DNA from: Comamonas odontotermitis
GTDB lineage: Bacteria; Pseudomonadota; Gammaproteobacteria; Burkholderiales; Burkholderiaceae_C
DNA: 64,000 nucleotides
NCBI RefSeq assembly: GCF_020080045.1
Contig: NZ_CP083451.1
Span: forward strand, 496,001-560,000
Reading direction: 5' to 3'
The notes beneath the pieces are model-generated. The model saw only the letters and a list, made by a program, of their open reading frames with translations, was not told the DNA's origin and did no database searches. Both the position numbers and the translations under genes were made by a program. Within the stretch, counting starts at the first letter, position 1. The number at the start of each line of letters is the position of its first letter. Positions 1 through 8,400 of this stretch are shown one piece after another.

Positions 1-113
1 ATGATCCCAAAACACGGATAGCCTGCGATAGCCGTGAGGCCCAGTTCGCCGAGGTCTCCGCGCGAGGATGGTGTTGGGGCCCCAGAAGTGCCGTCAATGC
101 GGACAAGCATTGG

Positions 114-749
114 ATGCGGTGTATTGATGACAAGACAACTGAAGCCCAAGCAGACAAAAAATGGTTTGGACGTACCGAATCCGGTCGATGTGTCCCTTTC
201 ACCGTTGACTTGGCGAAGCAAACCTTGACTAGCCGGGGGTACGACCAAATCAAAGTGGCTGAGAAGGACGATGGCACATTAGATGTCTATGCAGAGCTGG
301 AAGGGGGGGAGTCTGCGCACACTACCTTGTATCCCAGATGCGACGATCCAGCACCAATTGCTGAAAAGCGAGCTGTACACCAGCAGTTGGATGCGGAGCA
401 GGCTTCAGAAATAACATCTTCTTTTCCAAGCAATGTAAGGAAAAGCTGGTCATATAAACCGTTTTCCATCACCTCATCTCAGTTAAAGAAAGAGATGCCT
501 GATTTTCAAGTCGCATCGATATTTATGTGTAAATCTCCTATGGCGGCGTTGGCAGCCACGATGGATTTGCTTCGAAGTTACGATGTTATCGGCTCCGATA
601 AAACTGATGGTACGTTAACGTTCACATCGTTCGAAGGTCGTCAAGAGGGGCGAAAAGTGTCTGTTAGTTTGGTCGTTGATGAGCAATCCGCCCCAAGAAT
701 TGTGCGCTATGTTTTTGTTAATGGGCAGGTAGCGCTTAGCTGTAATTAA
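114..749 (+). CDS. Unidentified protein (211 aa), possibly 5' truncated
   Basis: I do not recognise this protein. It is soluble-looking, has no signal peptide or membrane segment, and contains a few cysteines. The reading frame stays open from the ATG back to the left window edge, so the true start may lie outside the window; no good ribosome-binding site precedes the ATG used here. It ends 24 bases before the Nudix gene on the same strand, so the two may be co-transcribed. The function is unknown and the coding call rests on length and on the absence of a better frame. Confidence 0.5.
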   Translation: MRCIDDKTTEAQADKKWFGRTESGRCVPFTVDLAKQTLTSRGYDQIKVAEKDDGTLDVYAELEGGESAHTTLYPRCDDPAPIAEKRAVHQQLDAEQASEITSSFPSNVRKSWSYKPFSITSSQLKKEMPDFQVASIFMCKSPMAALAATMDLLRSYDVIGSDKTDGTLTFTSFEGRQEGRKVSVSLVVDEQSAPRIVRYVFVNGQVALSCN

Positions 750-773
750 ATCCTTGAAAATCAGCTCGAAATC

Positions 774-1412
774 ATGACTGCTGTTTATCATCCTCGCCCT
801 GACGAAAAAGGCAATTCGGTTCTCATTCGTCATCCGTCATTGGCGACGCCTTCATCCTCTTGGGCAGATCCTGTCATTACGGCGATTTTTGTTCCCGATG
901 GTAAGGTGCCCTTGAAGCTGAATGGCATTGCAATGAATTCATGGGGCCCTTCAAAGGATTTTGGTGCGTGGGAAATACCCGCCGAGGGTATGGAAGATTA
1001 TGCCGAGCCAGAATTCATTTGCTCCAAGAGCCTCCAGCCTGCTGCTGGAGCTGTCATCTTGGAACCGGATGGGCGCGTATGGCTCGTTGAGCCGACGAAT
1101 AGATTTGGTGGCTATCAGTACACCATGCCCAAAGGCCGAACCGATGGTAAAAGCCTTAGAGCGACAGCTTTGGTGGAGGTATACGAAGAGACCGGCCTTG
1201 CCATCGAACTCACGCATTGGCTTTGTGATGTTGACCGTAGCATAACGCGCACGAGGTTCTATTTGGCAAAGCGTATTGGCGGTAGTCCAGCAGCATGCGG
1301 ATGGGAGACGCAGGCCTGTGTATTGGCTCCAGTCACAGCGCTGAGTCAATTGCTTACGCATCCCGGAGACAGGCAGGTGTTGGATGCGTTAGTAGTAACG
1401 CTAGAAGGATAG
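774..1412 (+). CDS. Divergent Nudix hydrolase family protein
   Basis: Nudix proteins hydrolyse nucleoside diphosphates linked to another moiety. A Nudix box is visible at about residues 121-142 (PKGRTDGKSL... ending VEVYEETGL). Compared with the usual GX5EX7REUXEEXGU pattern, the loop is one residue shorter, the first Glu is replaced by Lys and the Arg by Val. The catalytic EVYEE part is kept. About 110 N-terminal residues precede the box and do not match a domain I know. The length is 212 aa. It probably forms a transcription unit with the upstream unknown gene. Substrate cannot be inferred. Confidence 0.75.
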   Translation: MTAVYHPRPDEKGNSVLIRHPSLATPSSSWADPVITAIFVPDGKVPLKLNGIAMNSWGPSKDFGAWEIPAEGMEDYAEPEFICSKSLQPAAGAVILEPDGRVWLVEPTNRFGGYQYTMPKGRTDGKSLRATALVEVYEETGLAIELTHWLCDVDRSITRTRFYLAKRIGGSPAACGWETQACVLAPVTALSQLLTHPGDRQVLDALVVTLEG

Positions 1413-1922
1413 GTGCAAATAGTTGAGAGCCGGCTCAGCACGAGCCTATCCCTTCATTTCACGTAATCGAGTTAAAGACGTCAAAGCGTGGGCGATGTCA
1501 GGCCAAATACTCTCGGAGGGCTTCACTCAGCCACCGTAAATCCATGCTTGGAAATCAACAGCCCACGACACATAGCCCTGCGGCTACAGCGTAAGCCAGC
1601 ACGATACAGCGCTCTATCCAGCGCCATCCATCCCCGAACTCTTGCCTCAGGTTCTGTATGAAGTCTGGTTCTTGGTGCATTGTGTTCTCATTGGTTGAGC
1701 GTGTCAGTCTAGTCAATCAATCATTGAATGGTTCTATCGAGGTGGAGCCAGTGACCATAACGCTCGGGCATTTAAGGCTGTGCAAGTCAATGCGGTCGAT
1801 ATGTGTTGGTCCCCAGTTTCGCTGTACAGTCCACAGATCACTCCTCTGTCATAGCGCTGGCAATTTCTGGAAATGGCTCCCCTTCACAGCTTCTGCCAAA
1901 AGGGGCACCATCGGTCAGTCTT
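1413..1922. other. Gene-poor gap after the Nudix gene
   Basis: About 510 bases between two converging units. No convincing gene is seen apart from a very short minus-strand frame listed separately. No clear terminator hairpin was found. Confidence 0.4.
1555..1680 (-). CDS. Possible 41-aa membrane peptide (speculative)
   Basis: A minus-strand frame of 41 codons starts at ATG 1680. It has a charged N-terminal half (MHQEPDFIQNLRQEF) and a hydrophobic C-terminal half (IVLAYAVAAGLCVVG), the layout of a small single-pass membrane peptide. A weak GAGA lies 6-7 bases upstream. Short frames further downstream on the same strand read as peptide fragments with a Trp/Leu-rich start, so this may be a decayed gene rather than a real small protein. 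No family is recognised. Confidence 0.2.
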   Translation of the reverse strand: MHQEPDFIQNLRQEFGDGWRWIERCIVLAYAVAAGLCVVGC

Positions 1923-2477
1923 TTAGACCGCTTTCCAGAAAATATAGTCGGCTTGATACTGCACAACCTGTTTGCTGCCCAGATTGCTGGCGTCACAGGC
2001 CATGCTTGGTGCAACGCCCCCTTTGGTTGCTACGCGCTGGATATAGGTCACACCTTGCATGGCTCCCATGCCACTGGCCGGATTGGCCTTGACCAGCTGC
2101 AGTGGGATGTTGCCAGTACCAGCGGGAGCCACTGCAACCTGTGTCGCAGTGACTTTGGAGCCATCATGATTCTCCCAAGTGGCTGGTGGGCCCCAGTATT
2201 TGCCGATGACCGTGCCACTTCGCGTTTGCAGCTTGGCATCAGGGCCGACAAACACCCATTCGTGCTCGGTAGCCTTATCTTTCTTGGCTCGGCACTCATA
2301 GGTGATTTGGCCAACGCCGACGGTTTCCATGGCCACCTTGTGTCCAGCAGGCACCTGCACGGTGGCTGGGAGTTCGGCTTGTGAGTAGGTGGAATGCGTA
2401 GACATGGATGAGCAGGCAGTCAGGCCCAGCGCTGATACGCAAAGGGCGGCCAGAGAGCGGGTTGGTAGATGTTTCAT
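1923..2477 (-). CDS. DUF3455-family lipoprotein
   Basis: Predicted secreted lipoprotein of 184 aa. The start is taken at ATG 2477 (MKHLPTR), which gives a compact signal peptide ending in the lipobox LTAC, rather than at the upstream start 18 bases earlier. The rest matches the DUF3455 pattern as I recall it: QVPAGHKVAM near the N-terminus, ITYECRAK, WVFVGPDA and GKYWGPPATWE in the middle, and YIQRVAT towards the end. The role of DUF3455 proteins is not established. It lies 72 bases downstream of the ferritin-like gene on the same strand and is probably in its operon, hence in the presumed ECF sigma regulon. Confidence 0.8.
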   Translation of the reverse strand: MKHLPTRSLAALCVSALGLTACSSMSTHSTYSQAELPATVQVPAGHKVAMETVGVGQITYECRAKKDKATEHEWVFVGPDAKLQTRSGTVIGKYWGPPATWENHDGSKVTATQVAVAPAGTGNIPLQLVKANPASGMGAMQGVTYIQRVATKGGVAPSMACDASNLGSKQVVQYQADYIFWKAV

Positions 2478-2549
2478 GAGAATGTCCTCGACCAAAATGG
2501 AGAAGAAGCGTACCGAGCAGATGTGCTCGGTACCCGAAGCTAGTGCGCG

Positions 2550-3143
2550 TCAGGCCCCAAAGGACAAGGCGTTGCTGGGCAAAGTGCGGCCCAAAGCCGA
2601 AATCAGTGCGGTGTAGTGCATGGTTTCGTCGGCCGCCAGACGTCCTGCCACCTTGGCCAGGTCACGACTCTCAAAAGCGGGAATGACGCCGAGGTAAGCG
2701 TTGGTCGCCCCAAGCTCCAGCCTTGCTGCCAGCGCCAGTACATCGGCTTGGCTTTTGAGGGTGGCGGCCTTCAGAGACTCAGCGTAGGTCTGCATGGAGG
2801 CTTCGGCTATCGGTTTGCCTCCCATTTTCTGAATGGTCGCGATCAGGGCATCTCGGTGGGCTTTGTGGTGGCTCTGGAACAGCAAGGCCACATCCAGCAC
2901 AGGCTTTTGCAGCAGACCGCTGCCAGCCCCCAGTTGGTAGGCATTGATGGCTTCGTGTTCCAGTCCCAGGGCCACGTTGAGGATAGAGACATCCTTGGCC
3001 GGATCGTTGCCCATACCCTGTGCCAGGGCCTCGTTGCCGGCGAGCATGGCAACTGCCACGGCTGACAAGGTGCCTGTGGTGCCCAGAAATCCACGACGCG
3101 AGGCCATGGGGGAAGAACGACCTTCAAACAGATTGATACTCAT
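2550..3143 (-). CDS. Tat-exported ferritin-like domain protein
   Basis: The N-terminus carries a twin-arginine signal (SRRGFLG) followed by a hydrophobic stretch ending in ALAQ, so export in folded form is expected. The mature part is a four-helix ferritin-like protein: EHEAINAY, QSHHKAHRD, ELGATNAY and DETMHYT supply the Glu and His residues expected of a di-metal site. The length of 197 aa suits the Ferritin_2-type family, whose members are often linked to stress or desiccation. ATG 3143 has an AGGAG seven bases upstream. It is transcribed away from the ECF sigma gene and shares a promoter motif with it, followed by the DUF3455 lipoprotein gene. Confidence 0.85.
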   Translation of the reverse strand: MSINLFEGRSSPMASRRGFLGTTGTLSAVAVAMLAGNEALAQGMGNDPAKDVSILNVALGLEHEAINAYQLGAGSGLLQKPVLDVALLFQSHHKAHRDALIATIQKMGGKPIAEASMQTYAESLKAATLKSQADVLALAARLELGATNAYLGVIPAFESRDLAKVAGRLAADETMHYTALISALGRTLPSNALSFGA

Positions 3144-3202
3144 GACAACTCCTAATTAGCTGTGGGGCTGTGTCGACCATTTGCAGTGTCCGACGCTTGT
3201 AA

Positions 3203-3226
3203 TACGCAGCCGCTGAGTCGATGGAT
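3203..3226 (-). promoter_or_regulatory. Putative ECF sigma promoter for the ferritin-like operon
   Basis: On the minus strand the sequence reads ATCCA, 12 bases, CTGCGTA, about 60 bases before the ferritin-like start codon. The same two blocks with the same 12-base spacer occur on the plus strand before the ECF gene. ATCC-type -35 and CGTA-type -10 elements are common for ECF sigma factors. The assignment is an inference. Confidence 0.5.
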
Positions 3227-3269
3227 TCAAGTTTTTGAAGATTTTTTCGGTAATTTATTGGGTGCTCAC

Positions 3270-3293
3270 ATCCAGTAGCCGAGATGCTGCGTA
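3270..3293 (+). promoter_or_regulatory. Putative autoregulatory ECF sigma promoter
   Basis: ATCCA, 12 bases, CTGCGTA on the plus strand, about 87 bases upstream of the ECF sigma start. It matches the blocks and spacing found on the opposite strand upstream of the ferritin-like gene. It would give autoregulation, which is usual for ECF sigma genes. Confidence 0.5.
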
Positions 3294-3379
3294 CAGGTAA
3301 ATAGGCAGGATGGGCAATACGCCTTGGCATTTATCCAACAGCACCGTATGAAGGAGGTGCTTCTGATCACAATGACTGC

Positions 3380-3955
3380 ATGAGCGCCAATACACCGGAC
3401 AGTGAACTGATGGAACTACTCGACCGCATAGCAGCCCGGGAGCAGGCCGCTCTCAAGCTTTTGTACGACCGGACCGCTTCGCGGCTGTATGGGCTTGCTT
3501 TGCGCATCGTTGGCAACAAGGAATGGGCCGAGGATGTGCTGCAAGACAGCTTTTTGGGTATCTGGCGCAGCGCGGGAACTTACCGGGACTCGCTCAGCCC
3601 GCCTCTGGCTTGGATGGGCATGCTGGTACGCAGCCGCGCGCTGGACTTTCTGCGCCGGCGTAGAGCCGAGCGCCTGCATCTCAATGTTCCGATCGATGAC
3701 GTTGAAGAGTTGCTACAGGACAGGGAGGCGCAAAGCCCGATGCAATGGGTGGAGGCCAGTGAGCAAGCTGCAGTACTGCACCAGTGCCTACAAAAGCTGG
3801 AGCAGCCCCAGCGCCAAGTGGTGAGCTTGGCCTATCTGAGGGATTTAAGCCATAGTGAATTGGCCAGCCATCTGAAGTTGCCGCTGGGGACCGTCAAAAC
3901 TTGGGTGCGCCGCAGCCTAGAGCAACTGCGCAAATGCATGGCGCGCCATGTTTGA
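3380..3955 (+). CDS. ECF sigma factor (sigma-70 family)
   Basis: RNA polymerase sigma factor of 191 aa with the two-domain ECF layout. Region 2 lies at about residues 20-95 (LYDRTASRLYGLALRI, EDVLQDSFLGIW, RSRALDFLRRRRAE), and region 4 at about 130-185 (LPLGTVKTWVRRSLEQLR helix-turn-helix). It resembles the SigK-like group paired with RskA-type anti-sigmas. The AAGGAGG at 3351-3357 is 22 bases from ATG 3380, which is too far. A mini-frame ATG-ACT-GCA-TGA at 3372-3383 overlaps the start, so translational coupling is possible. The anti-sigma gene follows immediately. Confidence 0.92.
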   Translation: MSANTPDSELMELLDRIAAREQAALKLLYDRTASRLYGLALRIVGNKEWAEDVLQDSFLGIWRSAGTYRDSLSPPLAWMGMLVRSRALDFLRRRRAERLHLNVPIDDVEELLQDREAQSPMQWVEASEQAAVLHQCLQKLEQPQRQVVSLAYLRDLSHSELASHLKLPLGTVKTWVRRSLEQLRKCMARHV

Positions 3956-3973
3956 GTGTCAGGAGTTTCCACC

Positions 3974-4774
3974 ATGAATCTGACCCGAAACCCTGAACTG
4001 CTGGACCGCCTGGCTGCAGCCTACGCACTCGGTACGCTGCGCGCAGGGGCTCGTCGGCGCTTTGAGCAACTCGCTCGCGAGTTCCCCCAGGTGCGGGCTG
4101 CTGCCCTGTTGTGGCAAGGCCGCTGGTCTGCTTTCTCCGAGGTGCAAGAGCCGGTAGCGCCCGATGAGGCGGTCTGGATTCGCATCGACAATCTGCTGCA
4201 AGCCGAAAAGAACAACGCCAAGCTTGCGCAGCAACGCGATGCTGCGCCCAAGTCGCCAGGGCGCGCGCTGGCATGGTGGCGCGGATTGGCCTTGGCAGGT
4301 AGCTTGACCGCTGCGGGTGCTATATCGGTGGGCTTGTGGTCCCATCAAGGGCTTCAACAGGCCTCACAGCAGCAACTGGCTTCGCTGCAAACCCAACTTC
4401 AGATAGCGCAGACCGCATTGCAGGAGGTGCCCCAGATTCAATATGTAGCGGTGTTAGCCGATGGCAAAGCCGATGCGTCCATGCTGGTGACGTTCGACCC
4501 CCGGCACAGCCAGTTGGTTTTGCAGCGCGTGAGCGGTTTTAAGGAAGCAGAGAATAAATCTCTGCAACTGTGGGCATTGCCTCAACAAGGCGCGCCACGT
4601 TCTTTGGGCGTTATGGGGGAAGGCAAACTGGAGCAACTCACGGCGCAGGAAACCGATGTGAAAGCGATTCCAGTGCTGGCTATCAGTCTTGAGCCCAAAG
4701 GCGGCGTACCCAGCTCGATGGGGCCGACTGGTCCAGTGCTGTTCAAGGGGGCACTCATTCGCCGGGATCTTTAA
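3974..4774 (+). CDS. RskA-type anti-sigma factor
   Basis: Membrane anti-sigma factor that should hold the preceding ECF factor inactive. The N-terminal about 80 residues form the cytoplasmic anti-sigma domain (AAAYALGTL and RRFEQLAREFP are typical of this family). A single membrane segment follows at about residues 98-118 (WWRGLALAGSLTAAGAISVG). The periplasmic part carries the RskA-like C-terminal domain with SLQLWALPQQG and RSLGVMGEG. ATG 3974 is chosen because AGGAG lies eight bases upstream; the in-frame GTG at 3956 abuts the sigma stop codon without a ribosome-binding site. Length is 266 aa. Confidence 0.88.
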   Translation: MNLTRNPELLDRLAAAYALGTLRAGARRRFEQLAREFPQVRAAALLWQGRWSAFSEVQEPVAPDEAVWIRIDNLLQAEKNNAKLAQQRDAAPKSPGRALAWWRGLALAGSLTAAGAISVGLWSHQGLQQASQQQLASLQTQLQIAQTALQEVPQIQYVAVLADGKADASMLVTFDPRHSQLVLQRVSGFKEAENKSLQLWALPQQGAPRSLGVMGEGKLEQLTAQETDVKAIPVLAISLEPKGGVPSSMGPTGPVLFKGALIRRDL

Positions 4775-4870
4775 TTGGGGACTCCGCCAACTTTGCAGCA
4801 ATCTGCGCTCGATCGCTTGATTGTTGATTTCCACGCAAACCTGATCCCCCACCCCATCGTTTGGATTGAT

Positions 4871-4894
4871 GTCCAACTCTTGGGGTGCAGTTCA
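4871..4894 (-). repeat. IS3-family terminal repeat remnant
   Basis: On the minus strand the sequence begins TGAACTGCACCCC and continues into AGTTGGAC. This is the familiar end of several IS3-family elements. No matching partner end or intact transposase is present, so it is a scar. Confidence 0.45.
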
Positions 4895-5082
4895 CTGAGG
4901 CGGTTGTGTGGGGAAACCTGTACAACTTCTCCAAGCATGCGTCGATGCTGCGTTGGCGTCTTCCCGTATCGTGCGCGAAATGTGCGCGAAATGTGCCTGG
5001 TCCGAAACCTCCAGCGGTGTGCGATGTCGCCTATTGATAGCTCGCGCAGGCACGTCGCAATCAGTTCTTCGTATCAGTTCGT

Positions 5083-5193
5083 TGAGCTTGATTCAGTTGT
5101 ACAGACTGCGCTGGCTCACGCCGATCCGTGCGGATACATGTGCTGATCATGCTCCGTGATCTGTTTGACCGCTTCAATCTTGAATTCTTCGGG
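5083..5193 (-). pseudogene. Fragment of IS3-family orfA
   Basis: The minus strand reads PEEFKIEAVKQITE (5150-5193) and, after a short out-of-frame gap, VSARIGVSQRSLYN-stop-IKL (5083-5136). Both are hallmark stretches of the IS3 OrfA helix-turn-helix protein. The frame change and the TGA in place of the expected Trp codon show that it is dead. The rest of the element is missing or unrecognisable. Confidence 0.6.
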
Positions 5194-5221
5194 GGGATGG
5201 TTGCTTATCAGTGATTGAGTT

Positions 5222-5247
5222 TATGGGAAGTCCCCGTAATGCACCAA
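5222..5247. repeat. Degenerate copy of the 11.7/14.2-kb inverted-repeat end
   Basis: Contains GGGAAGTCCC followed by a G-TAATGCA block, almost as at 14215-14235 and in inverse at 11680-11700. It suggests that the same kind of element once ended here. Confidence 0.4.
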
Positions 5248-5445
5248 CACTGGGAGCTCCGACAGTCATTTAAAGCGGGCCCATTTTCACCAATCACGGG
5301 TTTACCCTCGGAGAAAAAATACAACAATCGTCTTCAAGCCTGCATCAATTGTTTCTAAAACTTGCATAAATGTACAATTTGCGCTAGAAATCAAAGTAGA
5401 GAAGATGCACTTGCTCTTTCTTTATTTGTGCGAAAAGAGGATGTT

Positions 5446-8400
5446 ATGCAGAAAAAATATATTCGAATATTAATTATTTCGATTATCTCTTTTTTCAGTT
5501 TATTTGCATTCGAAGTAAATGCACAAACCCCGTTTGTCTGTGATTCGACAATGTACCTTGAGCAGGGGCAGCCCGGCGATCCAACGACATTGTATAGAAT
5601 AAATACAAATTCTAATCCGTTTATATTTAGCCCTGTGGGGACATCATCGGTTACGTATAATGCTGTTGGTTATAATCCATTAGATAATTATCAATACGGA
5701 ATACTTAATGCTAGCAACCGCTTGATGCGAATTGCCGCCGACGGAAGTACCGTCAATTTAGGGGCGGTCACGGGCTTGCCCTCTGCGACATATATTTCTG
5801 GTACTTTTAGCGACACTGGAGGGTTGCTGTACGTTAAAAACAATGTCGGAACTAGTACGGCAATGTATGTAGTTAATGTCAGCACAATGACGGCAAGCTT
5901 GCTGTCACTCACCTTTCCAGCTGGCTTGACAAACTTGTCTATTGCAGACATGGCTTGGGTGAATGGGTTATTGTATTCAGTTACTTCGGCCGGTCAACTT
6001 GTTTCTATTAATCCTACGACCGGCATAGTTACAGCTATTGGTGCTCCTAACGGGCTTCCGGCGGGCTTTATTGGTGCAATGTATGGGGCTCCTAATGGAT
6101 TGTTTGGCTCAGGCAATAATCCTCCTAGCGGGTTTTATCAATTCAATCTAACTACAGGTGCTGCAACGCTGATTAGCGGTGCACCAGGCTCATCTTCAAA
6201 TGATGGTTCAAATTGCGCCAGTCAGAACATTGTATTTGGTGCCGATTTATCAATTACCAAGACTGACAATCAAACCCAGTACATTGCAGGGTCTAATATC
6301 ACCTACCAATTGCTTGTTAAAAATGCGGGTCCATTCGGGGCGCAGAGTGTTGCTGTGGCTGACCCTCTTCCTTCAGGCATCACTAGTGCCACATGGACAT
6401 GTGGAGGCGCTACAGGTGGCGCTGTGTGTGGTGCCTCGAGCGGTAGTGGAGCGTTGAATGATGCCAGTGCATCACTACCCAATGGCAGCTCTCTTACATA
6501 CACCATGACGCTGGCGGTGCCATCCGGTTTCACGGGCAATTTGACCAATGTTGCGACGGTTACGCCTGGCCCTGCAACAAGTAATATTGGCACTGCTTGT
6601 ACGGCGGCAGGAAGTTCATTCAATGCTGCTACTGGGCGGTGCACAGCAAGTGATACAGATACAAGAACCCTGCCTATCATATCAATCACTAAAAGTACAA
6701 ATATAGGCGGTGGAACGCTTGTCCCAAATGCAGCGGTTACCTATTTTGTAGATGTATCAAATACAGGTGTTGCATTAGCTGATGGTACCGCGATTAGCGA
6801 TTCAATCCCAAGTGGTATTGCTAGCTTCAATTCATGGAGTTGTGCACCTACATCTGGGAGCGCAGTAATCTCTCCATCCGTTGGTAATGGTGCTCTATCT
6901 ACGACAATCTCTTCATTTCCTGCTGGGGCTGTGGTTCGCTGTACCATCAATGCAACTGTAGCTGCAAGTCCGCCAGCCACTGTAGTGAATTCTGCGACTG
7001 CATCTCCAAATAACGGTGGATTTTGTGCACCTGGCAATACGCCTTCACCATGCTCGGCGAGTGCGAGTAATCCCACTGCTCCGCAGCTTAATATTACAAA
7101 GACTGCTTCACCAAATGGCACGTATTTGCCGGGCCAGCCATTGAACTACACGATTACTGTGACTAATGTGGGGGCAGTCACAGCGAGTGGGGTGGGCGTG
7201 ACAGATACGGTGCCAACTCTGGTAACTGTCAGTGGTTGGAATTGTGTGGCTAGTGGGGGAGGGAATTGTGGATCTGTGGTGAGCGGAACTGGCAACGCCA
7301 TTGCTCTGAGTGGCGCCTCAATACCTGCAGGAGGCGCCATTACCATCGCAGTAAGCGGTACTGCCCAAATAAGCGCGACTGGTAATATCGTGAATACGGC
7401 GACGGTAGCTTGCGGTTATGCATCATGTAATAAGAGTAGCACTGTAACCAATACAGATTCAGGCAAGCCACTGCTGAGCATAGCGAAGCAGGCGACACCG
7501 ATGGCATTCGCCGTGGGAGCCAGCGGAACCTATACGCTGCAGGTGAGCAACAGCAATGCGCCAGGCTCGAGCAGCACTACGGGGGTGATAACGGTTAGCG
7601 ACCCATTGCCTGTAGGCATAACAATGACGGGCTTGCCAACGGGCACGGGCTGGGATTGCTCGGCCAGCACGGCCACGCAAGTGACATGTACGACGAGCGC
7701 GGTGCTCACACCGGGCGCCAGTGCTCCGGTGATTAGCGTGCCTGTTGCGATCGCCCAGAGCGCTGCAAACCCGAGCGTGAACACAGCCACTGTCACTGGT
7801 GGTGGCGATGCTATCTGCACGGCTAGCGCCAATCCAGTGCCGGCGCAGTGCCAAGGCACGACCACCACTACGGTGAATGCACCTCAGTTGGATCTGGTCA
7901 AGACCTCGGGAGGAGCCTTTACTGTTGGTCAGATTGCAACTTACACCATTGTGGTGACCAATAATGGTCAGGCGGCAACGTCTGTTGCTGCTACCGTCAC
8001 GGACACCATCCCTACGGGCTTGGTGATCGGCACGCCATTGCCTAATGGCTGCACGGCCAGCGGTCAGACAGTGAGCTGTACCATTCCTGCAGGGCTGGCG
8101 GTGGGCGCACAAGCCAGCTTCACGGTGTCGGTGACGCCGAACAGCAGTGTCAATGGACAGCAAGTGAGCAACACTGCCAGCGTGCAGGGTGGGGGCGATC
8201 CGACCTGCCCGGGCGCAGCACACTGCACCGGCACCACCACAAACACGGTGAGTGCACCACAACTTGGTTTGACAAAGACCTCCACGCCTAACGCATTCGT
8301 GGTTGGCCAAGCTGGAAGCTACACCCTCACAGTGCTCAACAGTGGAACTGCGCCAACCACTGGCAACACCGTGGTGAGCGACACTATTCCTGCTGGCCTG

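Larger units (their letters stand above)
4775..5445. other. Intergenic region with decayed insertion-sequence debris
   Basis: About 670 bases with no intact gene. It holds an IS3-type terminal repeat remnant, a broken IS3 orfA fragment on the minus strand, and a degenerate copy of the end of the inverted repeat found at 11.7 and 14.2 kb. The last 150 bases are AT-rich and lead into the DUF11 gene. Confidence 0.5.
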
